Positions 34,133 through 45,756 of a stretch of 54,357 bases of DNA are shown here, piece after piece. Under the pieces are notes generated by a model. That model was not told where the DNA came from. It saw only the letters and a list, made by a program, of their open reading frames with translations, and ran no database searches. The DNA is taken from contig JAEUPP010000034.1 in the NCBI GenBank assembly GCA_016790075.1, forward strand, positions 1 through 54,357, read 5' to 3'. Position 1 is the stretch's first letter. Each line of letters opens with the position of its first letter. Source of the DNA: Rhodanobacteraceae bacterium. Its GTDB lineage: Bacteria > Pseudomonadota > Gammaproteobacteria > Xanthomonadales > Rhodanobacteraceae. The position numbers and the translations under genes were made by a program.

Positions 34133-34157
34133 ACAAGGCGATACGCGAAAACCTTGT
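34133..34157. promoter_or_regulatory. Candidate operator of the XRE regulator
   Basis: A perfect 6-bp inverted repeat, ACAAGG-N13-CCTTGT, abuts a -10-like TATAGT at 34158-34163 that faces the gene at 34200. It lies 37 bp upstream of the divergent XRE start. Position and symmetry fit a regulator controlling itself and its neighbour. Confidence 0.45.
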
Positions 34158-34199
34158 TATAGTGTGCCCAGGCATCTCATCCTGTGACTGGAGGGCTCC

Positions 34200-34559
34200 A
34201 TGTCGCTGAAGCCCGACGGGTACCCTGCTTCAACGCTGACGTTTTCGCTCAGCGGAACGGCTGTACGCATCGAGCTGCCGGTTGACATGCCACCCTCAAC
34301 GCTCAGCGCGTTTGAGCGGCAGATCGCCCGGCAACGCGAACAGGACGCCGGTGGCCTATGGACCGGTTTCTCGCGCGCACTGCGCGAAGCCGTCATTCGC
34401 GTGTTGGACGACGACCTGAAAGAACCCAGCGATGTCCAGCTGCGTGAAGCAGCCCGGCTTGCCCGCGCCCACGGCCTGGATTTGCCCCATGACGCGATGT
34501 GCTACCGCGGGGCGCTACGGCAATTCGTGGCGAGCTTGAAGTCCGCCGACACGACGTAG
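34200..34559 (+). CDS. Hypothetical protein divergent from the XRE regulator
   Basis: A 119-residue soluble protein. It has a beta-like N-terminus (YPASTLTFSLSGTAVRIELP) and a helical C-terminus (FSRALREAVIRVLDDDLKEP, REAARLARAHGLDLP). The ATG at 34200 follows GGAGGG with good spacing. A -10-like TATAGT at 34158 would serve it. The next gene follows after 77 bp in the same direction, suggesting an operon. No domain is recognised. The XRE neighbour raises the possibility of a toxin-antitoxin or defence cargo, which is speculative. Confidence 0.6.
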   Translation: MSLKPDGYPASTLTFSLSGTAVRIELPVDMPPSTLSAFERQIARQREQDAGGLWTGFSRALREAVIRVLDDDLKEPSDVQLREAARLARAHGLDLPHDAMCYRGALRQFVASLKSADTT

Positions 34560-34636
34560 CGGCTACTTTCCTTGCGACACCCGATTCTGTCGGCGCCACC
34601 TCTGATGAGCGCACGACCGACTTTGCGGAGGGCACC

Positions 34637-35137
34637 ATGCTGACGTCGTACTTCGTTGCGCACGTTGAGGAGGGAATTGTCGTCGTCGGCGTGGGTGCGG
34701 CGCCATTGTCCGAGATCCTAGCTCTGGCGCCATCCTGTAGCGCCACGGTATTCGTGGTCGAACCCGTCCAGGTTGACATCCGGGTGCGGTGCGGCTCAGC
34801 CGAGTTCACAGAATCAGACATCGTTCCTCGCTACAGGCACCCCAGCGAACGCGTCGGGGCTTGGCTCCGCGTTCTGCCGATTGCCGACAAAGCACTAGCG
34901 CAGTGCGACCGGATGGAGCTATCTCAGGCCGAGGACATTGAGGACTGGTTTGTCGATGAGGCGGTAGTGGGATGGCATCGCGTCACACCCGAAGACGGGC
35001 GTCGGCGGTTGGAAGACCCGCGCCGACAGCTTGGCGATACCGCCTTGCTCCTGCGCGGACAACGAGCGGCGCTGACCGCGTTGCTGGAGGCCATCGGCCA
35101 GGTGGTCACTTGCGACAAATCTCGCCACGACGCGTGA
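34637..35137 (+). CDS. Hypothetical protein, cargo of the tni element
   Basis: A 166-residue product starting MLTSYFVAHVEEGIVVVGVG, acidic and soluble. A helical middle (VLPIADKALAQCDRMELSQA, EDIEDWFVDE) precedes a basic helical end (LLLRGQRAALTALLEAIGQV). The ATG at 34637 has GGAGGG upstream, so I do not use the longer in-frame start at 34499. It follows the 119-residue gene in the same direction. Family unknown. Confidence 0.6.
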   Translation: MLTSYFVAHVEEGIVVVGVGAAPLSEILALAPSCSATVFVVEPVQVDIRVRCGSAEFTESDIVPRYRHPSERVGAWLRVLPIADKALAQCDRMELSQAEDIEDWFVDEAVVGWHRVTPEDGRRRLEDPRRQLGDTALLLRGQRAALTALLEAIGQVVTCDKSRHDA

Positions 35138-35306
35138 ACGTGCTAGGGATTGTCGTGCTCCAACTTCAACACGGGTGGCGTAAACGCACCGGTGAGCGGC
35201 TCGATGCGGCCTGGCCGTTTTGCGCCAGGGAGAGTTTCGAGCCTCCCGGTGCTCACGGCATGTGCGGAAGGCGACAACTCGACGGTTCCGCCCTTCCCTC
35301 ATCCAA

Positions 35307-36356
35307 CTAACGGACGCGCGTTCGTTTCCGGATGCGAAGCCAGTTCTGCGCCTCGTAACGGAACACAACCGGCCACGCTTCGCTGCGGTCCAGCACCCAG
35401 CGCATGGCCGTCTCCGGCAGATGGGGCAATACGGCCGGCCAGCCCCAGGGGCGGCGCCGCTCGTGCTGCTGCGTTGCGCGTTCGGAGGACAGCCCCAATA
35501 CCGCATCGCCTACGCAGAGCAACAGCGTGCGTCGTTCGGCCGGATCTTCCCAATGCCGCCAGAGTTGCGCCGGCGTGCTCGGTGACAGCGGCGCTACCCG
35601 CGGCACGCGCAAAAAGGCTGAACGATCTACCCAACGGGCAGGCAATGCCGCACCGGCCAACGAGGCTTCGGTCAGCGGCCCCCAACTGACGCTGCACAGC
35701 GTTAGGAGATCCTGCCATACACGAAGCCGAGAACCCGGTACAGCCTCACCGGCGTCGGGGTGTCCCATCGCGCACTGCTCAGCCCACGCTTCCAGGAGTG
35801 CAATCTCCAGCGCATAAGCGCCGCGCCGGATCGCCAGTGGAAGCTCCGACCATCCTCGGCGCAGTCTCGGAACGAGCGCGCCAGGCAGGTGCATGAGTCC
35901 GGCGTGTACGCGTCGCCGCGTCGGCGTCAGATCACCCCAGCGCCAACCGATTGCGGGCACTTTGACCAACGGCAGGTCATGTCGCTGGCACACCGTGCGC
36001 CAACTATCGGTCCAGGCCGTCCGCATGTATTGCTGACCTGGCGCCCCGTCTTCTGACAAACACGCTAGACAGGCGACGCAGCGAGCCGAGGGTGCGAGGA
36101 ACCACGGCGTCGATGGGCGGCCCACTGCTTCTAACGCCTCCGACGAAACGCCGGTCCACTGCGCCACGACCCGCCGCCACAGTGGACTCGCCGGAAAGTC
36201 GGGTTCGCGAGTGAGCTGATCTGCTAGCCCAATCAAGGAGTGCTCCAGGCATAGGCGCCAACTCGCGGGCGTGATCTGACGAGTACCGCACCAGCGCGCA
36301 AGCCAGGACGAGAGGGTTTCGTCCGGCTTCGGCCAGGGGAGATCCGCGGCATTCAC
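35307..36356 (-). CDS. tniQ: TniQ family transposition/targeting protein
   Basis: A 349-residue TniQ/TnsD-like protein. The family opening PDETLSSWLARWCGTRQITP (from residue 11) leads to a zinc-binding motif near residues 93-130: CVACLACLSEDG, then CQRHDLPLVKV. In Tn7/Tn402-like elements this protein links target-site recognition to the transposition ATPase. Its start overlaps the tniB stop (ATGA). The last gene of the three-gene module. Confidence 0.88.
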   Translation of the reverse strand: MNAADLPWPKPDETLSSWLARWCGTRQITPASWRLCLEHSLIGLADQLTREPDFPASPLWRRVVAQWTGVSSEALEAVGRPSTPWFLAPSARCVACLACLSEDGAPGQQYMRTAWTDSWRTVCQRHDLPLVKVPAIGWRWGDLTPTRRRVHAGLMHLPGALVPRLRRGWSELPLAIRRGAYALEIALLEAWAEQCAMGHPDAGEAVPGSRLRVWQDLLTLCSVSWGPLTEASLAGAALPARWVDRSAFLRVPRVAPLSPSTPAQLWRHWEDPAERRTLLLCVGDAVLGLSSERATQQHERRRPWGWPAVLPHLPETAMRWVLDRSEAWPVVFRYEAQNWLRIRKRTRVR

Positions 36357-37258
36357 TGCGCACCACCGGCAACTGGCGAAGGCGGCGGCATCACGGGTTT
36401 CGGTCGAGCTTCTGCCAGGCGATCGGCGGTGGCCTTGATAAGCGCTTCGTCGATACGTTCCACGCCATTCTTGATTGCTGTCGCTGCCGATTCTCGCAGC
36501 AGCCGCACCACGCGGTTCATGCGCCCATCGCTCACACGCAGCAGCTGCGGCAAATGTTTCTGGTTCGACAAATCGGATCGATGTCGTAGCGGCAGCCGAT
36601 ATTCAAACGTCGCAACGAAGTTGCGGAACGACGTCGACTCATCCCACGGACGCAAGGTGTAACGATCGAAGCGTTCGTCCAATTGGTCATCCACCACGAT
36701 GCAGCTTTCGGCTTGTTGCGTACCGGCACAGATCAACGACAGGCGTGGCGTATTCGTCATGTCGCGGATCGTCGCCATCACCAGCGGCAAGGCGTTCTTG
36801 GGCCCTAGGAAGATGTTGTGAAATTCATCGAGCACGAGCCCCACAACGTTCTGTGCGAGCAAAGACGTGAATGCGCTTTCAACCAGCACCCCGGGTTTGT
36901 CTTTGGGGCTGTGCGGAACATGCAGGGCCAGCAAGAGTCGCGTGAAAAACGTCGTCAGATCGAAAACGCCGGGCAAATTGATGCGCACAATCTTCGTGGG
37001 CGTCGGATTACTGTCTCGATGTGAAGATACGATTTTTGTCATTAACGTACTTTTCCCAAAACCGGGCTCCCCCACGACCAGCATGCAGCGGGGACGTTCG
37101 CGGCGAGGGCCGTGAATGATTTCCGAGCTTGCACTCAGAATTTTCGTGCCCCACGCGTAGGGCACGTAGCTGTCGGCTAAGATGAATGCGGCGCGCTCGT
37201 CATTGCTGCGTTCGAACCAATGAAGCAGCTGCGGATCGACATGGGTTGGCGCCGTCAT
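36353..37258 (-). CDS. tniB: TniB (TnsC-like) transposition ATPase
   Basis: AAA+ ATPase of 301 residues, the target-selection regulator of Tn402/Tn7-like transposition. Walker A is VVGEPGFGKSTLMTKI (near residue 70). Walker B is VGLVLDEFHNIF (near residue 140). The arginine/sensor region is ERFDRYTLRPWDE. The C-terminal helical domain contains LLRVSDGRMNRVVRLLRESA. It overlaps tniA and tniQ by 4 bp each, so the three proteins are made from one transcript. Confidence 0.92.
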   Translation of the reverse strand: MTAPTHVDPQLLHWFERSNDERAAFILADSYVPYAWGTKILSASSEIIHGPRRERPRCMLVVGEPGFGKSTLMTKIVSSHRDSNPTPTKIVRINLPGVFDLTTFFTRLLLALHVPHSPKDKPGVLVESAFTSLLAQNVVGLVLDEFHNIFLGPKNALPLVMATIRDMTNTPRLSLICAGTQQAESCIVVDDQLDERFDRYTLRPWDESTSFRNFVATFEYRLPLRHRSDLSNQKHLPQLLRVSDGRMNRVVRLLRESAATAIKNGVERIDEALIKATADRLAEARPKPVMPPPSPVAGGAQ

Positions 37259-39117
37259 GACGAACCTCCCAGTGGCGTGACCTCGGGTGGCTCGGAATAG
37301 TCGACCGCACCCGGTGGCTGCGCCGACGGGGCGGTTTGCTTCAGCACCGCGTGAGTGGACTCTGGCGGCACGGCGTCACGCTGCCCCAGTCGTTTGCGCT
37401 CCTCCTGGCGTCGTTGACGGGTGGCGCGACGTGCCGAGGATATCAATGCGTGCTGCGTGTTCAAATGCTGCTCACGCGCGGCGGGATCCTTTGCTTCGCG
37501 CGCAAGCCGAGCACGATGGCTTCGCACCGCTTTCATCTCCCACAGCGACTGCGCCGGCTGCGTAGGATCGGCTAGCGGCACGTCGACGTAGTGGCCGTCC
37601 AGCGTTTGCACGTAGATCTTGGACATATCCCGCGGGTCGTAACGAAATGGACGCCGCTTTTCCAGGCCTACCATCGGACGCAGCGCAGGCGCCCAGTAAC
37701 GGTTGTTTTTGAACGAGATTCCCACCGCGGTCACGCGACGTTTTTCCAGCGGCAGGAAATCCAGGAGCAGCCGGCGTCGGTCAGTCACGATTCCCGGCAA
37801 TTGCAGACCCATGGGTGTTTCATGGGCCTGCCGCCACGCAAGACCTGGCGCCATCTGCAGCGTGCGGTGCGTGTCGCGGTGGTATGCCACAATCTCACGC
37901 ACGAGCCAGATCTCGGATTCTTGCAGCGTCATGCAGGCCGTCTCGGCTGGGTCGTACCCGCGGCGCTGTTTCGCGCTCGCGCCGGTCGCGCCGGGAAGTA
38001 CCTCGGCTTTGCGTTGGAACGTGCCAATCAGACGCTCAACAAAGGCGCCCTGTTCCTTGGCTCCCGGATTGCGCCACTCCGGCGTGATGCCCCATTCATG
38101 GCATCCAGTGATGTACGCATTCCCCTTAAACTCAGCCGCATTGTCTGCTTTGGAGGCGGTTGGCTTCCCATACATGGGCCACTCGATGTCACTTAAACCG
38201 CGTTCAGCTAGCCACGAGTCCTTCGGCAAGATCGCGTGCACAAGTGCCAGCGCGGCCGTCAGCGAACTAGGCGGCTCGAGTGACACGCAAATACCCAATA
38301 CTGCACGCGTATGGATATCCATCACCCAGGTGACGTATCCCCGCCCGATCGGCAGGCGCTCGATCGAGTCCACCAGGATTAAATCCAACGGCGAGTGATC
38401 GATCTGGACCTGCGCGAGCGCGTGGCTCGTTTTCATGACACCCGGTTTGGCACGCACACGTTCGCGCGCACGTTGGGGCCCCAATCGGCGCCGAAATCGT
38501 AGTTCGGGGCCATCGACGCTCACTCGGCGCGCTAGAGTCTGGCGATGCGGTGCCTTTTGTCCGGCATTCCCACAGAGTCGGGTGACCTCGTCATTCAACG
38601 CCGACAGGGACACCGTTTTCTTACCTCGCACCGCCCCAATAATCGCGGTGCGAACGATGCTCTCGACCGGCTTTGGAAGCATGCGGCAGTTGCGACGCCG
38701 TCCGCGCGCCCTGCGAACGATGGACAATGGCACGGGGTCGCGGGCCAGCTGCCGCATGAGCTTGCGAATCTGGCTTTCCTTGAGACCCAACTCTTCCTTG
38801 ATCATGCTCATCTGCGCGGCACTGAGGCGTTCGCCGCACAGCACGAACGGCCGCAGGGCTTTCTCACGCGTGCATGCACGCGCAAGTTCAGCAGGATCGA
38901 CGTCGCCGACAGGTGGGCTCTCGAGGGACGCCCCCATCGGCAACAACTCACCGACAGGAGCAACAACACGCTCACCCGTGATCAAATGGCGTAGTTGCAC
39001 ACGCTGCAGGTCGTCAATCGAGACGACGTCGTACAGGGCCGTGTTCCATACAACGCTCGCGCCGGGCACGAGCTGCCACAACGCTGGAGCACGCTCCGGC
39101 GCCTCTTGTTCGTTCAT
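37255..39117 (-). CDS. tniA: TniA (TnsB-like) DDE transposase
   Basis: Transposase of about 620 residues. An N-terminal DNA-binding region (EELGLKESQIRKLMRQLARD, residues 100-165) is followed by an rve core. The catalytic acids are visible in VQIDHSPLDLILVD, SKADNAAEFKG and KEQGAFVERLIGTF. A Mu-type C-terminal barrel and a basic, glutamine-rich tail (ARRATRQRRQEERKRLG) complete it. AGGAGG is placed seven bases before the ATG at 39117; a second ATG two codons earlier is too close. It is somewhat longer than TniA of Tn402. Confidence 0.92.
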   Translation of the reverse strand: MNEQEAPERAPALWQLVPGASVVWNTALYDVVSIDDLQRVQLRHLITGERVVAPVGELLPMGASLESPPVGDVDPAELARACTREKALRPFVLCGERLSAAQMSMIKEELGLKESQIRKLMRQLARDPVPLSIVRRARGRRRNCRMLPKPVESIVRTAIIGAVRGKKTVSLSALNDEVTRLCGNAGQKAPHRQTLARRVSVDGPELRFRRRLGPQRARERVRAKPGVMKTSHALAQVQIDHSPLDLILVDSIERLPIGRGYVTWVMDIHTRAVLGICVSLEPPSSLTAALALVHAILPKDSWLAERGLSDIEWPMYGKPTASKADNAAEFKGNAYITGCHEWGITPEWRNPGAKEQGAFVERLIGTFQRKAEVLPGATGASAKQRRGYDPAETACMTLQESEIWLVREIVAYHRDTHRTLQMAPGLAWRQAHETPMGLQLPGIVTDRRRLLLDFLPLEKRRVTAVGISFKNNRYWAPALRPMVGLEKRRPFRYDPRDMSKIYVQTLDGHYVDVPLADPTQPAQSLWEMKAVRSHRARLAREAKDPAAREQHLNTQHALISSARRATRQRRQEERKRLGQRDAVPPESTHAVLKQTAPSAQPPGAVDYSEPPEVTPLGGSS

Positions 39118-39231
39118 GGTCATGCCTCCTCCTTCAGGAGGCAGCAACCAGCCCTGCCAGCAGCGAGAACTGCTTGACACCTACGCTGCACGTCAGGACA
39201 CTAACGCCCAGACTCTCCGCTCAATTGAGTC

Positions 39232-39278
39232 CTCCCGGCCCCAAGCGACCACGAATCGCTGGGGCCGGCGCGTTTTTG
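39232..39278 (+). terminator. Strong hairpin with T-run upstream of tniA, possible antisense/small RNA terminator
   Basis: A 13-bp stem (CGGCCCC, bulged A, AGCGA paired with TCGCTGGGGCCG) is followed by CGCG and TTTTT on the plus strand. No plus-strand gene precedes it, but a TTGACA box at 39174-39179 lies about 60 bp upstream. It sits 115 bp upstream of tniA on the opposite strand. A short plus-strand transcript here is possible. Confidence 0.45.
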
Positions 39279-39385
39279 GCTGCTGCAAACACTTGTGCTT
39301 GTGCCAAAATCGCCTCCGTGCCGACCCTCCTTGTTCGCGTCGGGTACGTCCTTCGCACCCAGCGAACGCACCTGCCCTCCCCTGT

Positions 39386-39766
39386 TTAGTCGGCGGCCTC
39401 GCCACCGGGCTGTTTGTTGACGCTGTTCGTCTGCGATACCACCAGGTCAGGGCGCCGAAACTGCCGCCCCTCCGAGATGCTCCAGAGCCAATCCGCGATA
39501 TCCGCGGTCAAAGCAAAACGCCCCCGCCGACCTTGGATCTCAAAAACGGCGACGGGTAGGCGCTGATGCGCCAAGGCTTGCCGAAAGGCGCTCTGACTGG
39601 GATAGCCCAACGCACGGGTCAACGCAGCGCCGCCAACCAGCGGCCCGTACGAACTCGTGAGCGATTCACGCAATGCGCGTAACCGGCTAGTCACGGAAAA
39701 CGCCTCCTCGTGCGCGCCAATCACGCTAGATGACGCTTGAGAGATCGTAGACTTGTCGGTCAGCAC
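39386..39766 (-). CDS. Small DNA-binding-like protein upstream of tniA
   Basis: A soluble product of about 126 residues. The conserved-looking core GGAALTRALGYPSQSAFRQA, LAHQRLPVAVFEIQGRRGRF and ALTADIADWLW resembles small helix-turn-helix/MerR-like proteins found on integrative elements. Those use a 'pick the helix, read the wing' pattern, so regulation or excision is a reasonable guess. No ATG lies in the conserved part, and I suggest the GTG at 39766. A longer frame to 39848 or 39964 would collide with the divergent gene's ribosome-binding site. It ends 205 bp upstream of tniA in the same direction. Confidence 0.6.
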   Translation of the reverse strand: MLTDKSTISQASSSVIGAHEEAFSVTSRLRALRESLTSSYGPLVGGAALTRALGYPSQSAFRQALAHQRLPVAVFEIQGRRGRFALTADIADWLWSISEGRQFRRPDLVVSQTNSVNKQPGGEAAD

Positions 39767-39820
39767 CGCAAGTACGTCGCCCGAATCCAGAACGACAAAA
39801 ATCTGAGCAGGAGGAAAGAA

Positions 39821-39883
39821 GTGGACTCTTCCAACCTTCTTTACCACATGCAACCTCGCCTCAAGCGTGCGCGACGAGGATGA
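39821..39883 (+). CDS. Short reading frame with canonical ribosome-binding site (leader peptide or frameshifted 5' end)
   Basis: AGGAGG at 39809-39814, six bases before a GTG at 39821, is the best ribosome-binding site in this area. It opens a 20-codon frame (MDSSNLLYHMQPRLKRARRG) that stops at 39883. The next gene's GTG (39867) lies inside it, in the +1 frame. It is either a leader peptide coupled to that gene, or the true N-terminus separated from it by a +1 frameshift. Confidence 0.4.
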   Translation: MDSSNLLYHMQPRLKRARRG

Positions 39884-40649
39884 TCGTTGGCGCGGGAACG
39901 ACGCGCTTTGGCGGCACCGGTACGCCGTCGCTCGCTGCGCGGGCTCGGCATGCTTTGCTGCCATCGCGCTTCATTTCGGGACGGACTCGCCCATTGTGCT
40001 TGAGCGACGTATCGACCGCCGCCGTCCCTACCTCACCGAACTCGGTACGCCAGTCTGGGCGGGCACTTATCGTCGCTGGCGCAACCATGGCGTGGTTCCG
40101 AGTGCTGCCAAATCGGCGCTGATCGAGAAACGCTCGGGCGGCTCCGTGCACATCCGCACCTGGAGCCGATCATGGCTGTGGCCGCTGCTCGCGGAACCGA
40201 CTATCGTTCTCGGGCAAACGGAGTTGCTCAACGCCTTCCCGGCGCAGATTGTGCGCATCTTGCTGCGCAGCGCGCCACGCAACGACACGGCAATTGTCTG
40301 GTTGGAGGCTCGCCCACCCGACGTACAAGCGCTGTTTCGTCTGGGCTCGCTCAACGCATTTCTGGCACTGCTTCTGTTGGCACGACATGCCGAGCGACTC
40401 GGAAGTACAGGCCGCGACCTCTACGCCAGTCAGTGCGCCTATCGCTTGCTGCCGCAAATCTTGTATCAGACGCCGGTCTTGCGGTACCGCTGGAGCGCGC
40501 TCTATCAATGCATCGAGCGGGTGCTCAAGCGTTCTTTCAGTGAGCCCATCTCGATGGAAATGTCAGAACGCGACGTAGCCTCACGGTTGACGGAACTGGA
40601 TCAGAGGCCCTGCGGGGCCAGCGAACTGAACCCGCCTCCGATTTCGTGA
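39867..40649 (+). CDS. Hypothetical protein divergent from the tni module
   Basis: A 260-residue protein, Trp/Arg/Leu-rich and soluble. It has a charged N-terminal third (RRIDRRRPYLTELGTPVWAG) and a helical C-terminal half (ALFRLGSLNAFLALLLLARH, LPQILYQTPVLRYRWSALYQ). Its start is weak (GTG 39867 with no site of its own), so the product may continue from the 39821 frame by +1 frameshifting. I do not recognise the family. Its position beyond tniA, divergent from the small regulator, suggests an accessory gene of the element. Confidence 0.55.
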   Translation: MRDEDDRWRGNDALWRHRYAVARCAGSACFAAIALHFGTDSPIVLERRIDRRRPYLTELGTPVWAGTYRRWRNHGVVPSAAKSALIEKRSGGSVHIRTWSRSWLWPLLAEPTIVLGQTELLNAFPAQIVRILLRSAPRNDTAIVWLEARPPDVQALFRLGSLNAFLALLLLARHAERLGSTGRDLYASQCAYRLLPQILYQTPVLRYRWSALYQCIERVLKRSFSEPISMEMSERDVASRLTELDQRPCGASELNPPPIS

Positions 40650-40822
40650 CGGAAGCAATACAGGTGATCCTCGCAGCCTAAGCCCCCCGCGGTACATCGT
40701 TCGCCGGCAAGCGCTGCGCGCGCCGAGCCTGCCCAACCGGCGTACGGTCGCGAGCTTTTCCGCCAGCAGTGGGCGCACATCTTGCCCTGCTCTCGGTCGT
40801 GGATAGACTGGCCGCAGGTCAT
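40601..40822 (-). CDS. Small Cys-rich putative zinc-binding protein
   Basis: A 73-residue frame starting MTCGQSIHDREQGKMCAHCW. A second Cys/His group (ERCTAGGLGCEDHLYCFRHE) follows, a spacing suggestive of a zinc ribbon. The ATG at 40822 has no obvious ribosome-binding site. It overlaps the convergent gene's last 49 bp. Related small Cys-rich proteins are common on mobile elements, but I cannot name this one. The plus strand opposite also has an open frame with CYDCRTDEWVC, so the strand choice is not certain. Confidence 0.35.
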   Translation of the reverse strand: MTCGQSIHDREQGKMCAHCWRKSSRPYAGWAGSARAALAGERCTAGGLGCEDHLYCFRHEIGGGFSSLAPQGL

Positions 40823-41158
40823 GTTTTTACGGGACTGCCGGCGGGTACGAACACCCCTAAGCAACTGCTACGACTGCCGGACAGACGAATGGGTGTGCAG
40901 AAATCGTCGCCGATTCGACTCATTGATCGCCGTTTCCAAGAACGACATCGAAAAACATTTAGGATTCGTTCCGTCCGCTCAATCAGCGATTTTTTGTGCA
41001 GCGGCACACCGCTCTAACTATATGAAAAATCATTATTTTTGGCGATATTCCGATTGAGCGCGATTTAGCGCGTCTGCCAGAGTTGTTGGCGCCGGACGCT
41101 TTGATCGCAAGCATCGACTGCCTGCTTCTGCAACCTTTGCTCGCGCAGCCGGTTCGGC
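40823..41158. other. AT-richer junction between the tni region and core genes
   Basis: No convincing gene. The sequence becomes AT-rich around 40955-41045, unlike either side, and includes a direct repeat AGCGCG-ATTT-AGCGCG at about 41055-41071. The right end of the tni element is expected near here, but no TGT...ACA terminal repeat pair could be matched by eye. Confidence 0.4.
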
Positions 41159-41332
41159 ATGCGCTGGCTGCTGCTGCAAATCGGCCTAGTTTGCTTTGGG
41201 TCGACTACCTTTTCGCGGGTCACTGCTGCGACCGGTGCGACGGTGCTGAACGCCTGGACTGCGCTCTGGCAGAGATTGCTGCGGTACCCGCCTCCAGGCC
41301 AGCCTTCGGATATGAGAGGCTTGCGCGCATGA
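41159..41332 (+). CDS. Small protein overlapping the MFS transporter start
   Basis: A 57-residue frame beginning MRWLLLQIGLVCFGSTTFSR, hydrophobic at its N-terminus and ending PDMRGLRA-like. Its stop overlaps the MFS transporter ATG as ATGA, which suggests coupling. No ribosome-binding site is evident. It could be a small membrane protein, or the chance end of a lost gene. Confidence 0.3.
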   Translation: MRWLLLQIGLVCFGSTTFSRVTAATGATVLNAWTALWQRLLRYPPPGQPSDMRGLRA

Positions 41333-42492
41333 CTCCTATCGTTCCCGCGCTGCGCCTGTCCAGTTTCTATTTCGCCTACTACGCGGTACTCGGCGGGTTT
41401 ACGCCGTATTGGAGCTTGTACCTCAAAGATCGCGGCCAGAGCGAAGCGGCTATCGGTGTACTGATGAGTCTGTGGTACGCGACCCGCATCGTGGCACCGA
41501 GCAGCTGGAACTGGATCGCGGCACGATCGCCACGGCCAGTGCGCTGGCTGCGTATAGGCTGCATCGCTAGCCTGGCCAGTTTCTGCGCATTCCTGCTGCC
41601 GCTGGACTTCGCCTGGCTGTTTGCTGCTATGTGTGTATTTTGCTTTTTCCACAATGCAACCATGCCGCAGTTCGAAGCCATTACGCTGTCGCATCTGCAC
41701 GGCGCGAGCGAACGCTATGGCGCGATAAGGCTCTGGGGTTCACTGGGGTTTATCACCATTGTCGGCCTGTATGGTTTTCTGCTCGACCATGTTGCCGTTG
41801 CCTGGCTGCCGTTGCTGATGTTGCCGCTGCTGGCGGGTACGGCGGTAACGGCCTTTGCCAATGACTACGGCCCGGCGCAGCACCAGGCGCGATCCGCTGC
41901 GGGTAGTGGTTTGCGCGAACGCCTGCGCCGCCCGGAAATCCTCGCGTTCTTCATCGCCTGCCTGCTGGTGCAGATTTCATTTGGACCGCTGTATACGTTC
42001 TTTGCGCTTTATCTGGAACAGCATGGCTACAAGGCGTCGCTGCTTGGATTGTTCTGGGTGATCGGCGTCGCGGTTGAAGTACTGGTTTTCTTCGTTTCGC
42101 CCAGGCTATTCCTGCGCGTGCCGGCGCAGACCGTATTGCTGGTTGCCATCGCCAGCGCCGCGCTGCGTTGGTTGGCGACGGCGTTGTTTCCGGAAACGGT
42201 CTGGATCATGGCGTTGGCTCAGCTCACCCACGCCATCAACTTCGCGGCGTTTTTTGCTGCCGCAATGCAGTTGATGGCGCAGTATTTCCCTGGGCCGCTG
42301 GCGGGGCACGGCCAGGGCGTGTTCTACGGATTTTCCTCCGGCGTAGGCGGTGCGCTCGGTGCGCTGATCGCCGGTCAGGCCTGGCACCTGGGGGGCGGAC
42401 GGCTGGCGTTTGAATGGGCGGCCGGATTCGCCGCAGTCGCCGCACTCATTGTCTGGCGCTGGGTGCGACCGCTGCCGGCGCTCGCACGTTAA
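41329..42492 (+). CDS. MFS transporter, 3-phenylpropionate/nucleoside-H+ symporter-like (MFS_1_like)
   Basis: A 387-residue transporter with 12 hydrophobic segments. Its opening (LSSFYFAYYAVLGGFTPYWS) and the segment ERYGAIRLWGSLGFITIVGL are typical of the HcaT/YcaD-like PPP family, whose substrates are mostly untested. The ATG at 41329 follows GGATATGAGAGG; a longer in-frame start at 41083 adds non-membrane sequence and is unlikely. It is convergent with epmA, only 3 bp away. Confidence 0.85.
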   Translation: MTPIVPALRLSSFYFAYYAVLGGFTPYWSLYLKDRGQSEAAIGVLMSLWYATRIVAPSSWNWIAARSPRPVRWLRIGCIASLASFCAFLLPLDFAWLFAAMCVFCFFHNATMPQFEAITLSHLHGASERYGAIRLWGSLGFITIVGLYGFLLDHVAVAWLPLLMLPLLAGTAVTAFANDYGPAQHQARSAAGSGLRERLRRPEILAFFIACLLVQISFGPLYTFFALYLEQHGYKASLLGLFWVIGVAVEVLVFFVSPRLFLRVPAQTVLLVAIASAALRWLATALFPETVWIMALAQLTHAINFAAFFAAAMQLMAQYFPGPLAGHGQGVFYGFSSGVGGALGALIAGQAWHLGGGRLAFEWAAGFAAVAALIVWRWVRPLPALAR

Positions 42493-42495
42493 GCA

Positions 42496-45740
<3,245 letters not shown>

Positions 45741-45756
45741 TCACGGAGAGCTGATC

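Noticed and set aside
40823-41158. Possible right end of the tni element (TGT...ACA terminal repeats)
   Set aside because: Several TGT and ACA trinucleotides occur, but no inverted pair with the left cargo region could be matched by eye, so no boundary is claimed.
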